Below, one piece after another: positions 63,984-64,000 of a stretch of DNA of 64,000 bases. The translations under genes and the position numbers were made by a program. Source of the stretch: Buttiauxella agrestis (lineage in GTDB: Bacteria > Pseudomonadota > Gammaproteobacteria > Enterobacterales > Enterobacteriaceae); NCBI RefSeq assembly GCF_900446255.1, contig NZ_UIGI01000001.1, forward strand, positions 124,001 to 188,000, read 5' to 3'. Each line of letters begins with the position of its first letter. Position 1 is the stretch's first letter. The notes under the pieces are model-generated. The model did no database searches. It was given only the letters and a program-made list of their open reading frames with translations, and was not told the DNA's origin.

Positions 63984-64000
63984 GTGAACCCACCACCAAT
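63984..64000 (+). CDS. Possible start of a further gene at window edge
   Basis: GGAG at 63973-63976 followed by GTG AAC CCA CCA CCA could open a gene that runs past the window. Too little is visible for identification. Confidence 0.2.

Noticed and set aside
63854-64000. Flagellar sigma-28 promoter for the chemoreceptor
   Set aside because: No TAAA-N15-GCCGATAA match could be found upstream on the minus strand; the closest, TAAA followed by TATTAG, is too poor.
1-64000. CRISPR arrays, tRNA/rRNA genes, insertion sequences and integrases
   Set aside because: No regularly spaced direct repeats, cloverleaf sequences, rRNA segments or transposase/integrase motifs were noticed on either strand.

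Overview
The window is chromosomal DNA of a member of the Enterobacteriaceae that is close to, but not, Escherichia coli. Nearly every gene in the first 48.6 kb has a clear E. coli orthologue with matching length and motifs. The order joins blocks that lie apart in E. coli: liv-ugp-ggt-yhhY-ryhB-yhhX-yhhW-gntRKU, then xyl-bax-malS-avtA, then a formate hydrogenlyase (FHL) block, then yajD and a capsule or exopolysaccharide locus. I cannot name the genus from the sequence alone. ERIC and REP/BIME-type repeats between genes also fit an enterobacterium.

Layout. 1-576: 3' part of livF. 0.67-5.75 kb: PhoB-type ugpBAECQ operon for glycerol-3-phosphate and glycerophosphodiester uptake. 5.7-8.1 kb: yhhA and ggt. 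8.1-11 kb: yhhY, a recognisable RyhB small RNA under a Fur box, yhhX and yhhW. 11.1-14.1 kb: gntR and gntKU (gluconate) with paired GntR operators and a CRP-like site. 14.2-22.6 kb: xylose genes, with xylBA on the minus strand split by an ERIC element and xylFGHR on the plus strand. 22.7-27.3 kb: bax, malS (MalT box) and avtA, the last preceded by an overlapping 24-codon ORF.

27.3-48.2 kb: a compact FHL supercluster. The operon hydN-fdhF-hypF-NiCoT nickel permease (minus strand) is followed by a HigBA-like toxin-antitoxin pair, then hycABCDEFGHI (minus) diverging from hypABCDE-fhlA (plus). Sigma-54-type promoters lie before hydN, hycA and hypA, with palindromes that may be FhlA sites. FdhF carries cysteine (TGC) at position 140, where E. 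coli FdhF has selenocysteine. Together these genes encode formate oxidation, electron transfer, the membrane [NiFe] hydrogenase-3, its maturation, nickel supply and the regulator.

48.3-61.8 kb: yajD, a 1.27 kb AT-rich stretch that I read as holding no certain gene, then an ops/JUMPstart element and a polysaccharide operon: wecA-like initiating transferase, wza, wzb, wzc, a hairpin with a T-run, wzy-like, wzx-like, a pyruvyltransferase-family gene, a GT4, a GT2 and wzi. The part from wzc to the GT2 is clearly AT-rich and looks acquired. The layout predicts a Wzx/Wzy-dependent polymer begun by a WecA-type sugar-phosphate transferase, with RfaH-controlled transcription. The window ends with a methyl-accepting chemotaxis gene on the minus strand.

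The best candidates for something undescribed are this small, unusually placed polysaccharide locus and the FHL supercluster with its Cys-type FdhF, co-transcribed nickel permease, embedded toxin-antitoxin pair and perfect 18-bp inverted repeat between hycA and hypA. No insertion sequence, CRISPR array, tRNA or rRNA was seen. Comparisons with E. coli are from memory.
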